Source of the DNA: Cryptomeria japonica
Lineage: Eukaryota; Streptophyta; Pinopsida; Cupressales; Cupressaceae
Reading direction: 5' to 3'
DNA: 64,000 bases
Assembly: GCF_030272615.1 (NCBI RefSeq)
Contig: NC_081412.1
Location: 687,886,583-687,950,582, forward strand
Positions 34,964-47,932 of this stretch are shown one piece after another; position 1 is the stretch's first letter; the number at the start of each line of letters is the position of its first letter. Both the position numbers and the translations under genes were made by a program. The notes under the pieces are model-generated. The model saw only the letters and a list, made by a program, of their open reading frames with translations, did not search any database and was not told the origin of the DNA.

Positions 34964-37900
34964 TTATTCATCATTCAAATACATACTACTCCACACACTA
35001 TAGTCTTCATCGGATGGCCAATTAAAACTCATGACTTCATTAGCTTTTGCTCTGTATGGAATATATTTAATGGCTACTTGGTTTGCCTCTCTTTCAAAAG
35101 TTTCAAAAAATAATCCTATAGCAATTATTTTATCCATGCTATCCTCTAGCATATCCATATTTAGCCCTTCACATATCATTTCTACCTGGGTACTGATGAC
35201 TCTTTCTACCTCTTCCTTCCAAAATTATAAAGGCTTGACTGCCCCTTCTTTATCTTTAATATCTGGCAAAAGAGTTTGTTCCAATTCATTGAAACTCTTC
35301 ATCAATTCCCTTACTTTTCTTTCTATATTCTCTGGAAAAATTTGGGCTTCATGCATTGATTTTACCAACAAATATGTTGGTTGGAGTGCATGTGGTCTCT
35401 CGGCATGGAATTTAGAGGCCATGGACATTATTCTAAGCTCATTTCCTCTTTGCAACCATTTTGTAAACAGAGGAATTGCCACTTCTGTATCATCATTAAA
35501 TTTTTGAATAGCATTGAAAAGCAAAGAATATAAGTCATTGACACTATTTAACCTGCTATCAACTTTCTCATTCAAATGAGTTAGCACTAAGCTAACTATA
35601 TCCTTTTTCTACTCGACTGATTGATCTTTTGATTCTTTCAGCTTATTTTCTAATTCAACAATCTTTTCTAAAAGATGAGACTAATTTGGTTCAGTTGACC
35701 TTGTAGCTTCAGGCTCATCATCATCACCATAGGGGACTAATGACATACGCAGGATACCAGCACCTATATCAAGTTGAACTTCTTCTCCTCCCTGGACCAT
35801 AGGTGGCAACCTAGATGTTGATGGCTTGGATGGCCCTGGAAGTGCAAGATAGGAAACCTTTATTTCTCCCTGCTCAAGGAGTTGCACTCTCATTTGCAAC
35901 TCCACACACATTTTCTGAGATGCATTATAATCATTGAAAAGCTTGTCAAAATTTCTTATCAGCTCCACTTTCTGTAAAGCTTTTCTTTTTGCACTCTCAT
36001 GTGCCAATTTAGCAACATCAACATTTAACTTTGTAGCCTCTACACTTGATGTGTCAGATGCTATTTTTATAATTAGGCTTCCCCTCAAATTGGGATTTAA
36101 ATCAGTAATTTTAGGCTTCCTAGGTCCTTACTCTAGTGCCCAGATTGCCAAGGTTGCATAATCATCCAAAAAATCTGATCCTTTTAATGCTAACCTTGCT
36201 TCTTCTTCTGAATTGAAAGTCTGACCCTTTGACTTCCTAATTGTATCAAATGCCATTGCATCTGCTATGTCCCATTTTGGAAAGATCAAGACTCCAACCT
36301 GACTTATAATCTTCTTGCCTTCATCAATAATGATTTCCTTAAATTCTTTCCTCATTTCATTCTCTACTTCTTGTTGGTTCTGTTTATCTGATCTATCTAG
36401 CCTTTGGGCCTTCTTCTAATTAATTCTTCTTTTGTACTCCTCAACCTTCATCTTCCATACTAGCTGCAGAAATTCTGGGCTCCTCAAAAAAGAATCATCT
36501 TCAAGGAACTTATCTCATGCCTCCTTTCTCGCATCTTTGAAGGCTTTTCCCTTGATATCCAAAGGGGTGAGATCCAACTCCAAATTAGGAGGCAAGGCAG
36601 GGACACCAAACTGCATTTCTGTACTTGTTGCAATGAACATATCTTCCTCCATTTGTTCTTCATCATGCCTTACAGGTGTAAAAAATACAACTGATGGTGA
36701 AGGACTTCTGTTTGAATCTTCAAGATCAATGATCCTGATTCCTTGAAGAGGCTTAGTTTGTATTTTAGGGTAAGGCTCTACACTCATCATCTTCTTACCC
36801 TTTCTCCTTATTAACCTTCCACTGTCATTTCTACTATCCTCTTCATCACTCATTTCTTCTCTTGCTCTTTTGTGAGAAGATTCCTGAATAGGCCTCCTTC
36901 CTACCACACCACCTGCTCTCTGAGACAAAGGAGTTTGTGAGCTTGATTGTTGTCAGCCATGAAATTCTTCATGTTTGGCTATCTTCTCCTTTAAAATAAT
37001 CTTTAACTCATTGAAATTGTTCATAACAAAATCAAGCTTGGCACAGAATGGGGAAAAATCCTTTAATGGGTCATATTTTGGATCCATCTTTTGGATAGCA
37101 GCCCATAATTTTTTGAAGATTATCCACTTCTCTTTTCTCCATTCTCGAGTCATGGAATCAAATTCATTCCTGATTAAGTCCTCAGGAAAGTTATGCTCAT
37201 GAGGAAACAAACTTCCTTTTATTCTTGTTTTAAAAATAATATAGAACCCCTCAGGATCACTGTGTCTAGCTATATTCACCCCCAAATGATATGGAGCAAA
37301 GAATTTATCAAAATGCTCATATCCTCCCTTCAGAATTACAAAATAAGGGATGATAGTGTAATCCAAAAAAATTGTTCCTTTTCCCTTTTCTTTTAAATCC
37401 TTATCTTGAATGCATCCTATTTGCCACATCACCTCAACAAAACCCATTCTCAGAGGAACGTTGAAGGGCAGTACATGTGGCTATCCGGAGAAACCGTAGA
37501 TTCTGATAACAATACTTACAGAGTAAGGGATAAACCCCCCCAATTATGTTCAATCCTGACAAGTGGTAACCTCTCCTTGGGTCTTACAAAATCATGTAAT
37601 TCCTTGGGAATCCTTGGCGGATTTACTGTCAACTTTTGCCTCAACCTAGAAGCAAAACTATTATCAAATCTTATAAAGTTGGCCTCTCATCTAACCCAAG
37701 AGATATCTGTGCTCCAGAGCTGTACTGGTATCTCTTGGTTATCAATTGTCCATTTGAGGTTCATGGTACCCTCAAAGTAATCTGCATTCCTAAAAAGGGA
37801 CATATACATGAGAAAAGAATACCAGGAGAATTTAGCACCAGCTACTTGATTCTTAATGTCCAGTAACCCCTCATGAATCTTTTCCTCAAGGTAAGGGGAA

Positions 37901-38601
37901 AATTCGAAGACCACTGTATAATCTGGATGTTGTATTTGCATAGCCATGTACATAAAATCAGGCGGCATCACTGTAATTGGATTAAAACCCAATATTTGAC
38001 ACAGAGAGAAGAAAGTAACCTGAAAATAGGGAGCAAAAGCACCAATTGGGAATAAATCCTCTGAGCTAGGGCCGATATGGTAAGTTGTATTCCTTGCTCT
38101 GGCCAAATGCATTGGAAGGAAATTATTTCTAATGAATTCTCTCATATTGTAATACTCTGCCTTTTTCTCATTCAAATCTATCTGCACCAGGCTCAGAGTT
38201 GGTTCATAAAGATCACAAATCTCTTGGAACTCTTCCCTTTTGATGGTTAATAGAATTTCTCCTTCATTTCCCCTAATAACCCTTGAAATAGGGTCATATA
38301 TGTTTGCAACAACTTTGAGTAGGTGAACGTCCATGAAAACACCCGACACTACCAACTTACCCAAATCATACTGCTAGGGAGTGGATAATGGGGAATGCAA
38401 ATTCATTTGTCCATACCATAGTTTGAACATTTCTAGCCTAGTGATAGGTATATTAGCATTCACCAAACAGAATGCTTTATCGGTTAACCCTTCCCCTAGG
38501 GTTTTTCCACTCACAAATCTCTGCCTCTGCTGCCTATCATTTATTGAGGGCTTCAATTGACACAAGAAATCATCATATATATATTTTTTCATATAATCCA
38601 T
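34964..38601 (-). pseudogene. ORF X: large gypsy-associated protein of unknown function
   Basis: Minus-strand coding remnant of about 1,210 codons starting MDYMKKYIYDDFLCQL at 38601. One frame runs to 37687, there is one frameshift between 37687 and 37447, then a single frame to the stop at 34964. In-frame stops lie near 38374, 37687, 36955, 36515, 36416, 36128, 35681, 35609 and 35224, several of them TAG. No gag, RT or integrase motif is visible. The N-terminal 500 residues look globular with aromatic-rich segments (FAPYFQVTFFSLCQILGFNP); residues 560-680 are basic and low-complexity (GRRPIQESSHKRAREEM); the C-terminal half is helical and charged. It lies upstream (minus sense) of the E LTR, where Tat-lineage elements can carry an extra ORF after pol. 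Function unknown. Confidence 0.6.
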
Positions 38602-39982
38602 TTTTCCTGAATGTTTTCATGAAGGAGCCATCTTTTGCAACTAGGGTTTTACACTATAACTTCAAATTGAGGAAGAAAAGACTAGGGCTAATACGAGATT
38701 TTAAATTACAACAAAAATTCAAACAAATTTCACTCTTCTTTGTCTAGCTCCTAACCCCAGAACAAATTGAATTCTTCTCTTACAACTTCATACACAATTT
38801 ATAACATCAATTTGTTTCAAGAACATATGAAAAAGCTCACATAAACTTACTGTTTTGATTTTCACCAGAGAGATGGCAATTTTGTGTTGCAAAGAGTCGT
38901 TTCAACCTTCTTCAGTAGCAGGAAAATCTTTTGGATTGCTATGAAATATTTTGCGAATGAAGAACAACTTTTTAAGTCTTTAATTACTTCTTGGAAAATA
39001 ACACAAATGTCTCATCTGCCATTACTACTCACATGAGCAAAATAACGACTCCTAACTTGCATTTGAAAAAGTTTAAAACCTGGCCATTGATCATCCTCCA
39101 AGTTGGCAAATCCTATGGACCAAACCATTAAATCTGACAATTACAATCCAAAGTGGCAAGCGGGTCCACCCCTGGCATGACATGACATATCCAACTCCTT
39201 GCCTTGCTTCGCCACCTTTAGTGACCCCACCACCGACTTTTCCTGGCTCGCCTTGGACACGTGGCATCATCTCGTGATGTCGAGGTCCATAATTTCCTCG
39301 CATCTTTGATTGCAGGACCACGAAAACCATTGGATTTGTTCTCTATTTATCTCTTAACTGAATTGGTTACTTGACAAAGGCCGCTAACTCCCGATCACTT
39401 CTCAGACCGCAATTAAAACATTACCGCTTGATATAAGCATGTGCAAAAATATTCATTTATAGTTACTCAGGTTTTAACTACTGGAAACCGGTAACATCAA
39501 GCATTTTTAAAAGTCAAACCTTTGATTCAGCCTTTTCTGCCAGACATACGTGGCATCATCTCATGATGCCGTGGTCTTTATCATCCTTGCACTTTTGAAT
39601 GCGGGGAAGTGCGAACCGTCAGATCTATCCTGTCTTTAACAACCTGCCGAAATATTTAGGAATTTCAGACTTAGGAAAATATAAGCGTGGGCACAAATAT
39701 TTAATAGGAGACTGACTATAGGAAAATTTCATGCGATTTAGGAAAGTCATTTCATAGACCGGTCTAACGCGACTTAACGCTTTGGGAATAGAATGGCCTT
39801 GCCAATGGAAAACAACCCTCGACCTTAAGTAAGAAAAAGGTAACGATAGAATATAAAAAAGGCCCAAAGATTTTCCTTTATACCAAGACTTAATCAAAAA
39901 GGTCACAACCCCTAAAGCCCTAAACCCTGAAAAATCTGACAGAGGGCATAATAAAACCAGAACGACCAAAATTTTGCAAGAC
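38602..39982 (-). other. Non-coding region upstream of ORF X
   Basis: About 1.4 kb with no supported gene. Two diverged copies of a block containing ACGTGGCATCATCTC (about 39258-39340 and 39549-39630) suggest an internal duplication of roughly 290 bases. A possible TATA-like TTATATTCTATCG run on the minus strand lies near 39850. It could be an intergenic spacer of the E lineage. The right limit is where solo LTR T begins. Confidence 0.5.
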
Positions 39983-39987
39983 ATAAT

Positions 39988-41166
39988 TGTTAGGCCCAAT
40001 ATGGAAAGCTAATGTACTGAGAGGGGAGGGGTGAATCAGTACCTCAAATCTCTCTATCAACAATATCTTTACTGTTATGCATAAACCAAAAACTGTTGTA
40101 ACATAACATAAAGCTAAAACAGATAAATAACAATCATACATGATTCACTCCATAACACATATATTTTGGTTACGCAGAAACTCTTGGTTAGAGAGAAAAA
40201 TTGCGGTGGGGATGGCACCCACAAATTCACTACTGCAATAATAAAGAGTGCTCAGTTAGAGCTACATGTTTAGCTATTTTTGATAGCTTACCCTGTTAGG
40301 AGTATCAAGATCTATTAGATCTACCTTGCTAAAGGATTTTACAACACTTAATCTAAATGCTGCACCTGGTTAGAGGCTTTACAATTTATAGACTTAGTTA
40401 GAGTCTTTTACCCTGTTAAAGGTTTCTCTTACAACTTCAAAATATTACAATAAAATCATTACAAATATCTATAGCTTTACATCTGAAATGTTATAGTAGA
40501 TTCTTATGTGCTCAAATAAGATTACCTTGCTTATAGCATACCTCGGTAACCCATAAAGTAACTCGGTAAACCCTTCTGTTTACTCTGTTCTTTGACTATT
40601 CTTTGAAATGCTTCTCGATGATCTCTGTGTCTTTGTAACAGTCATAACACTCAGTGCTTTTACATGTCTTGCTTCATACACCTCTATATCTCTCTGTGTC
40701 ACACTTTTATCCTTAATCCATGCTGTATAAATAGATCTCTTATGTTGGTGGTCAAGTTCATTGCTTTGATCTTACAAACATGATTTATCGAATGAATAAC
40801 CATACAAAATATTTCATTGGTTAAATGACCTCGAAATCATACACAATTTTTAAGTGCAATTTCCAATGTGATAACGGTTCTATGTTCCTTGATCTTGTAA
40901 CGCGTTTCCATATGTATGTCCAGGTTCAATGAATCTGGTAACACATTTCACTCGGTGTATATCAACTTGATGTATCATCTTTGCTGCTTGGTAGACAAGG
41001 AATTATACTCGGTAGACAACTCGGTGTATACTGGGCTCTGTGAATACTTTCTTCTTTAACCGATTGTTCTGTGCATACCGACTGAATGTTTCAGTAGTAG
41101 TAACCGACTAGAGTATATAGAATGATTTTGGATATAAAACTAATGGCAACTTGATAAGTAGTAACA
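39988..41166 (-). repeat. Solo LTR T, Ty1/copia, minus strand
   Basis: 1,179 bp, TGTTAGGCCCAATATGG...GTAGTAACA in plus coordinates, flanked by TSD ATAAT at 39983-39987 and 41167-41171. It carries the complement of the C-rich U5 block near 40020-40035 and the hairpin GTGGG (40206-40210) ... CCCAC (40218-40222). No internal region is present. Confidence 0.88.
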
Positions 41167-41171
41167 ATAAT

Positions 41172-41694
41172 TTAGGTCCTATTATCCCTAAAGAACAAAT
41201 TTGAAGAATGTGGTAGGTTGGTTCATGAAAATGATATATTGAGAACTGACTTGGTACAATCCCAGAGCAATAAGTAAGAGCTTGAGAGACAAATGATGAT
41301 ACTAAGAGAAGATTTAATTGCTGCAAGTGAGTAGAAAGAAAAATTCAAGATCAACTTAGCACAACTTGATGAGTTATTGAAGAGATAGAGGCAGATTGGA
41401 GATTCCAGTGGACTTGGATTTGAGCAAGGATAGAGTTCTGGTACTGCTAATGATGATCAAAACCATAAGGCACCAGTAAGACAATTCAACGCTTATAAAT
41501 TCAATGGTAGATTTTTTGTTTGCAATAGATTTGGTCACATGGCTAGGCGATGTAGAAACAGAGCAAATCAGAACCCTGATTATGCTCCCAGTAAATATTC
41601 TAAATGCAATAAAATTGGTCATAAGACAGAAGATTGCATAATGAATGTAAAATGCTATGCTTGTCGAAAATTTGGACATATGGCTAATCAGTGC
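41172..41694 (+). pseudogene. D gag-like protein, coiled coil and zinc knuckles 1-3
   Basis: Plus-strand frame with a coiled coil (LKNKFEECGRLVHENDILRT ... LERQMMILREDLIAA, about 41180-41390) and then three CCHC knuckles: FFVCNRFGHMARRC (about 41516), YSKCNKIGHKTEDC (about 41597) and CYACRKFGHMANQC (about 41652). In the first two the leading Cys is Phe or Tyr. In-frame stops (about 41271, 41332, 41386, 41431) replace Gln. Element F cuts the gene at 41694; joining to 51271 restores the third knuckle's last Cys and the frame. Confidence 0.8.
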
Positions 41695-43006
41695 TGTACG
41701 TTAGGAAATAGGAAATCATCAAAAACAATATAAAAATATTAATCATTAGCTCAATCACAAAAGCATTCATTGCAACAATCTATCCTAAGCACACTCAATA
41801 GAGACATGAAGACAAAACATGTAAAAAGATTATGCAAACTAGATGTTCCCTTCATGCGGCTCCATTGTTCTTCTTTCCTCTTCAAATGGTTTGGTTGTGG
41901 ATCTCACCTACAAGTGCACATACACAATTGAAAGCAAGATTGACATTGAGTATTGATCAAGAGTACTAGAAGCATAAATTCGATAGTCTGATTATCAATT
42001 ATTAGCCTTGATTGATGAAGATAATCCAATTTATAGATAAATTGGATAAATGACAAGATTAGCATGATAGTGATTCGAATGGAAATTCAAATCAAGAATA
42101 GCAAAATTATGACATGTTTATGACAAATTGCTATGCAAGGGTTTATGACAATTTATGACAATTTCTATGTCAAGAATTTATGACAATTTATGACAAATTT
42201 CTATGTCAAGAATTGATTGATTGTCAATTATGACAAATTATGACAAATTTCTATGTCATTCCCATGAATTTAGGAGAGAAATAGGAGGAATTTGAAATTA
42301 AGAATTAAGAAATTAGAAAAATTAGAAAAAGAGGAATTAAGAAATTAGAAATTAGGAAATTGATGAAAATTAGAAATTAGGTAAATTAATTAATAATTTG
42401 TCATTTATTAATTAATTCACAAAGAGGAATAATTAGCCAATTAAATGAACATTTAATTGTAACGAGAAGACTTAGGATAAATAAATGAATTATTTAATCC
42501 TAAAGGAAGAAATGACACACAAGGTTAAATGATTAAATCACAAAACCTTGGAAGATGAATTAGAAATGCAAGGATGACAATTAGGTCTTGATGAAGGATA
42601 ATTAATGTCGATTCGATTTAATCATGATTTTGAATTGATAAATGACCAATGTGATAAATGATTTGATTGAGATTGGTTGACAAAAATCAATAACAAATTG
42701 ACCAAATTGACATGATTGAAAAGGACAAGGATCGATGACGAATCGATTGCAATATGACAAGATTGACAAGTTGATAAGAGATTGACAAGATCGACCAAAA
42801 TCATGATTAAAGATTGTTATCGACAAGACCAAATTCGAAAGCGAGACAAATGAAGAAAGCAGAAGAAAGACTCGATGCTCGCAAATGATAAAGACCAAGT
42901 GCGTGACATAGGAGAAATGTTAATGCTACGCAGAAACCTAAAATGAGGCAATGCGCAAATGTTAAAGTATGATCCCGCAAGCGTTGACCATTTTTAGATG
43001 TCTACA
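41695..43006 (-). repeat. F 3' LTR
   Basis: TGTACGTTAGG...GATGTCTACA, 1,312 bp. It contains a cluster of TATGACA / TTCTATGTCAAGAATT units at about 42107-42260 and an A-rich AATTAGAAA stretch. Direct copy at 49954-51265. Confidence 0.95.
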
Positions 43007-43022
43007 TTTTGCCCCTCTTTGA
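43007..43022 (-). other. F polypurine tract
   Basis: The minus strand reads AAAGAGGGGCAAAA directly before the 3' LTR, one interrupting C. Confidence 0.75.
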
Positions 43023-45104
43023 GACAATGCGATTTTAAGCGTTGTTTCAAAGAACAATAATGAAAATGCCCCAGACAATGACAATGACATATGCATGCCC
43101 CCTCGAGGAATTGACTGGAAACATCCAGAAAAGAGGCCAATTGATAGATAAGAATGATAGAACATGATAGGATCAAACAGACTGCCAAGACTGACGGAAG
43201 AAATGTTAGTAAGAAGAAATTAGACAGAGGACAGTTAGATATGAAGAAATACTTGCTTTCACCAATGCATAGAAGTAGGTGAGAACCTTTATTTGATATG
43301 GCAAAATGGATGCGTAGCATCATGGCATTGAAGGCCAGAGCTGAAATGCAACCCTTTTTTGCAAAAGACAGACACATCGCAGACAAACAACAATCACAAC
43401 CAAAAGAAAAGGACCATGAACCATCCCGGTCACTCTAAATCACTCAGTGACATCATCGAGCAACATAGGAACATGATTGAAGATAAATCAATAAAAAGAT
43501 AAGATGCCCAAATTCCAACAAATCAAACAAACATCTTGATCTTCATTGTCAAAAGTTGAAAGCGCTGATAGGACGATCATGCTGTCTGGTTTCAGGACAT
43601 GCGGTACCCCATCTAAGACAGGACACAGTCTGGTTTCGAGTATACCACACCCTGTATAAGACCCATGATAGTAGAGACAAGGACAAATGATTTTGAGGTT
43701 GATTGATATGACACTTTTTGATCAGTTTGAATGTTTGGTTTGATTGAAAGAGTTCACCTGTTGACGCATGATTTCATTAAAGCACAGTGTGTGATTGCAA
43801 GTTGTTGGATGTATACTCAGTGAGCTGTCTATGCACAGAGGGGTTACTTATTGCAGAATGCGTGTTTTTGGATTTTAATGTTTTGAAATTTTTTGTTCAT
43901 TTTTTCAGGACTTTATTTGATTTTTTTGGATTATTTCAAGACATTTTGAATTTTTTATGATTTTTTTCAGGACATTATTAAATGTTTTTGGAAGATTTTT
44001 TCAGGACATTTTTAAATGTTTTTTTGAATTATTTCAAGACATTTTTCAATTTTTATGAGATTTTTTTCAGGACATTTTGCAATTTTTATGAGATTTTTTT
44101 CAGGACATTTTGCAATTTTTATGATATTTTTTCAGGACATTATTTGATTTTTATGATTTTGCCCCCAGTGTCTAGCAAGGCAAGGAATATGACAGGTGAA
44201 TAAATAGGCTTACTGAAATGATGGTGGATAGAGGGAAGACAAAGGCCTTTTATTATGGAGACAATACGGATGCAATTTCCAAGGGCTATTGCGTGATGGG
44301 ACAAAAGACTAGATATGACAATGTAAAGCAGGGACATGGCATGATGGACATGTCAAGAGGTTTTTGAAACCATGTTTAAATTTTGCGTCCTTAAGTTAGA
44401 TCAAGATCAAGGAATGAAAAAGGGTGTATGGATAGTGATAAGATATGGATAGGATAAGCAAGACCAAGAATGGATAAGGGACATGGACTGAAGGTCGAGG
44501 TAGGCTATGGGATAGAGGCAGAAAGTTACAATAAGCTAGGGAATATGGATGAAAGGTTGTAATAAGCAAATGGATAAAGACCAAAAGCTATGATAGACTA
44601 AAAGCTGCAAACAAGATGCGTGATACTCATGAAGATCATTAGCCTTGTCAAGATCAAAGGTGGAAAGAGGAAATGGACCTGAGGGACAATAGGATAATGG
44701 AGGAGTAATGACAGGGGTTCGATAGGATAATGAAGGGTAATAGGATAATGAAGGAGGAAATCTGCCCCCAAGTGTGGTGTGCAAGAAGTTCATAAATTAC
44801 GCATGACGCCTGTTTGCCAGGTTTTCATCATGGTACTTGCCCAAGGTGCCTGTTTGCCAGGTTTTCACCAGTGGACGAATTATTTTTCTTTATTTTTTTC
44901 TTTTCTTCTTTTTTTTTTTCATTTTTTTTTCTTTTGACTTTTTCAATAGAAGATGGACACATGATAGGGGATGGAAGAAGGACTCAAGCATATTATTGTT
45001 TGGATAGTAGCCTCAAAAAAAAATGGACCATGACCTTTAAAAGCATGCTCAAAGACGTTGGTAGAATAAGGACATGGAAAATAAGATGAAACTAAGGCAA
45101 GGAT
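43023..45104 (-). other. F 3' non-coding region
   Basis: About 2.1 kb between the F ORF and the 3' LTR. It holds the 33-bp array listed separately, a duplicated TGCCTGTTTGCCAGGTTTTCA (about 44808 and 44850) and a T/C-rich tract at 44880-44945. No supported gene on either strand. Confidence 0.7.
43901..44160. repeat. T-rich tandem array, about 33-bp unit
   Basis: Eight diverged units marked by CAGGACATT or CAAGACATT at about 43906, 43937, 43968, 44001, 44035, 44068, 44101 and 44132. A plus-strand open frame over it (43982-44203) repeats FFRTFCNFYEI and is an artefact of the 11-codon period. Confidence 0.9.
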
Positions 45105-47932
45105 TTATACAAAGGATGAGATCAAAGGGATCGAAGGATGGAAAATATGCATTGGATAATGGATAGGGTATTGGAAACATTGGGCTTGAGTGGATAGAAA
45201 TGTTGGCAAGATTGACATTGGCACACACCTTGAGGGGTGATGGACTGATGGAGGAAAAATGGATCTCAGATTGTGAGATTTGGATGGAGCAATAGCTTGG
45301 GATTTTGGGACATAAGGGCCCAAAATGGATGAAGAAGGTGATGGAGGAACAAATTTGAGAGGTTTGGATGGAGAAATAGCAATTTTGGATGCCAAGTTGG
45401 ATGTTTCTTTAGGCTTTTGTGCTTCAAGGAGCCGCTTAGGGATCCACATGGTTTTTGATTTTTCATGCTTTTGTGGTTCCTTGGAGTGCATTGCTTGCAC
45501 AAGGGATTTAGGAACCCATATATATTTTGACTTTGCTTTATTTTGCTCAGTGGGCCTTTGTGGCCTTTTGGATATTTCTTTTTCTTTATAGATCATATTT
45601 TTCTTTGTTTTGACATGTCGATTATATTGGACATGTTGATCCTTGAATACATGTGGAATTTTAGACTTATGACTTTTATACTTGGCATCCAAATTGCTTG
45701 GAGGAGGAAAGGAATGCATGGATGGATATGAATGAAATGGAGTTCTTTTGGATGGATGAAATTTACTCAAGGATGTGTGCCTTTGCTGACCTTGCATAGA
45801 GGATGAAGGGATATAAGGACCTAAGATGGATGGAAGGTATGATGGGGAAGGGATATGTTTTGATTTTGAAGGAGGGATACCAACGTCTTGAGGAATTTCA
45901 CTGAGGCCATGACCCTTGATATTTTCTTTAAAATAAAGGGATTCTTGCTTATGAAGATCTACTCCTTTGCCTTTATGAATATCTTGACTTGTAGGATACT
46001 CTTTTCTTTGGGAAGAAGACGCGAGTCCATTATGAGGTGGATATGATATGAGAGAAATAATGAGATCTTGAAGTGGATTGGATTGCACCAAAGTGGAAAA
46101 ACCCATTATGCATGTCGAGGGTTCATGAACATCTTGCACTGACATATTAGAATCATGAGGGGGACTAGAATTGTGTAGTGGACATGGTTCAATGACAGGC
46201 TCTTCAAGAGATGGAATGCGATCTTGGAGTGTATATGGAGCATTAGGACAAGGAGATGGAGGAACAAGTGGATCTTGTGGAGGATCTGAAGGAATGATAG
46301 GGTCTTGTGTTGGAAATGAATTTGGAAGGATACTTTGATCTTGACAAGGAGGAAGATCATTGGATTCCTCTTTAAAGGTGCTTTGCTCTTGACTTTCAAT
46401 GGGATCATCAGAAAGGATGGAAAGGATATCTTGAATACAATGGGATTTGAAAGGACATTTTTTTCATGAAATGGAAGGGGATCATTTGGGATTGGATGAA
46501 CTGGGATATCTTGATCTTGCCCGGGGAATGGAGTGTCAATAGGACTTTGGATAGGATGGACAAGAATAGGGGAATCATCGTGAGTGTCTGGGAACATGGG
46601 GTCCTGGTCAACAATTGGATGGGATGATAAGGTTTCAAGATCTTGATCTTGATCTGTTTTAACATGCATTTCTTTATGCTCTAAATTATCCTCTTGACAT
46701 GGGGTTGGACTTTGGATATGCATGGGGGATTCTGACAAGGAATCAATGTTTTGGGATGAAAGAAATGCACTTTGAACCTTTGTGATGGATTCTAGCAAGG
46801 AATCAATGCTTGAACATGAGGAAGAGGGACTTCGAATGGGGTCCTCTAAAACAGGTAATGGCAATAAAGTGCATGGTGGCATTGGGTCTTGTATTTCTGA
46901 AACATGACAAGGATGTGCATCATGAATTGGATTATCTTGGCAATCAATTATGGATAGCCCTTGGGTAATTTCATCCTTGGGTGTATTGTTTGATGAGGAA
47001 AACATGGAAGATTCTTGTGAAACTTCTAAAGATGTAGGGATAGATGCCACTGGAGAGTCAATTTGTTTATGGGGGGATGAGGCATTGCTAGACACAATTG
47101 TATTATCTTGATCTTCCTCAAAGAACTCACTTGGTAGTTTCCTTAAGAGCATTGCAATAAAGCCACCTTTCTTTCGAGGTTTTGACATGATTGGACCTGG
47201 AATATGAACTTGTTTTTGATTTGATGTCATGTTTTGATATTGGACTTGTTTCAATTGCTCTGACATGTTTGAAACTTGGATTGGTGTGTGTTGCAACCTT
47301 TGTTTTTGAATGTTTGGTTGTTGTTGTTGACATTGATATGTTGATTGAACTTGTTGATATGCCACCATTGGTTAAACCATTTGTTGACATTGTATAGTTG
47401 GTTGGACATATTGTTGAAATTGAACCATTGGTTGTGTTGGTTTAATATGTTGGACAATTGGTTGAACCATTGGTTGTGATGGTTGAAAATCTGATTGATA
47501 GTAAACACCTTCTTGTTCTTGTTGTGGAGGCACATAATGTTGAAATTGATGTTGTGTCTTTTCTTGAAATTGTTTCATCATCTCTATTTGGGAGAGGAGA
47601 GCTGGTATGTCTGATCGTTCAAGAAGAGATCTTACATCAATTGGCTCAATCTTTGGATTTCGACCTGGAAACTTTTTAAACATTTTGGACATTTGTGATC
47701 TATTCTTCGCAAGGTTTTTCACTTTTTGTTCCAATATCTCATTTTCTTGAGCTAGCTTCTCCTCTAGTTTTTGTATTTGGAGACTTGTTTCATCATAAAA
47801 AGTTTGATCGATATTTCCTTGTTGTTGGGTTGGATATAATTGTGATTGCATTGTCGGTTGATATGTCAAACTTTGTTGCATCATTGGTGCTTGGAACCTT
47901 GTTTCAATAGACATGTCACTATGCAAATGCAA
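45105..47932 (-). CDS. F ORF: Gln/Pro/Ser-rich protein of unknown function
   Basis: About 940 codons on the minus strand from ATG 47932 (MSIETRFQAPMMQQSL) to a stop at 45105. It is interrupted by one TAA at about 47370, where CAA (Gln) is likely, and one frameshift in a 7-A run near 46458. Residues 1-60 are Gln-rich; about 45-90 form a coiled coil (IQKLEEKLAQENEILEQ); about 130-230 are Gln/Val/Pro repeats; about 240 is basic (MSKPRKKGGFIAMLLRKLP); the middle is acidic with repeated SLLESITK/QSPTP-like motifs. The C-terminal third has internal repeats SILGPYIPSS/SILGPYVPKS and KYIWVPKSL/KTMWIPKRL. The composition suggests a scaffold or nucleic-acid-binding protein rather than an enzyme. No known family recognised. 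Confidence 0.65.

Noticed and set aside
39625-39999. 124-codon hydrophobic minus-strand frame
   Set aside because: Overlaps the LTR T boundary and its TSD; no recognisable domain.
41695-43006. Interpretation of the 1.3-kb repeat as a segmental duplication
   Set aside because: Equal lengths, TG...CA ends, TSD AGTGC, primer site and polypurine tract show LTRs.
45325-45731. Plus-strand frames opposite the F ORF
   Set aside because: Antisense shadows of the longer minus-strand frame with consistent internal repeats.
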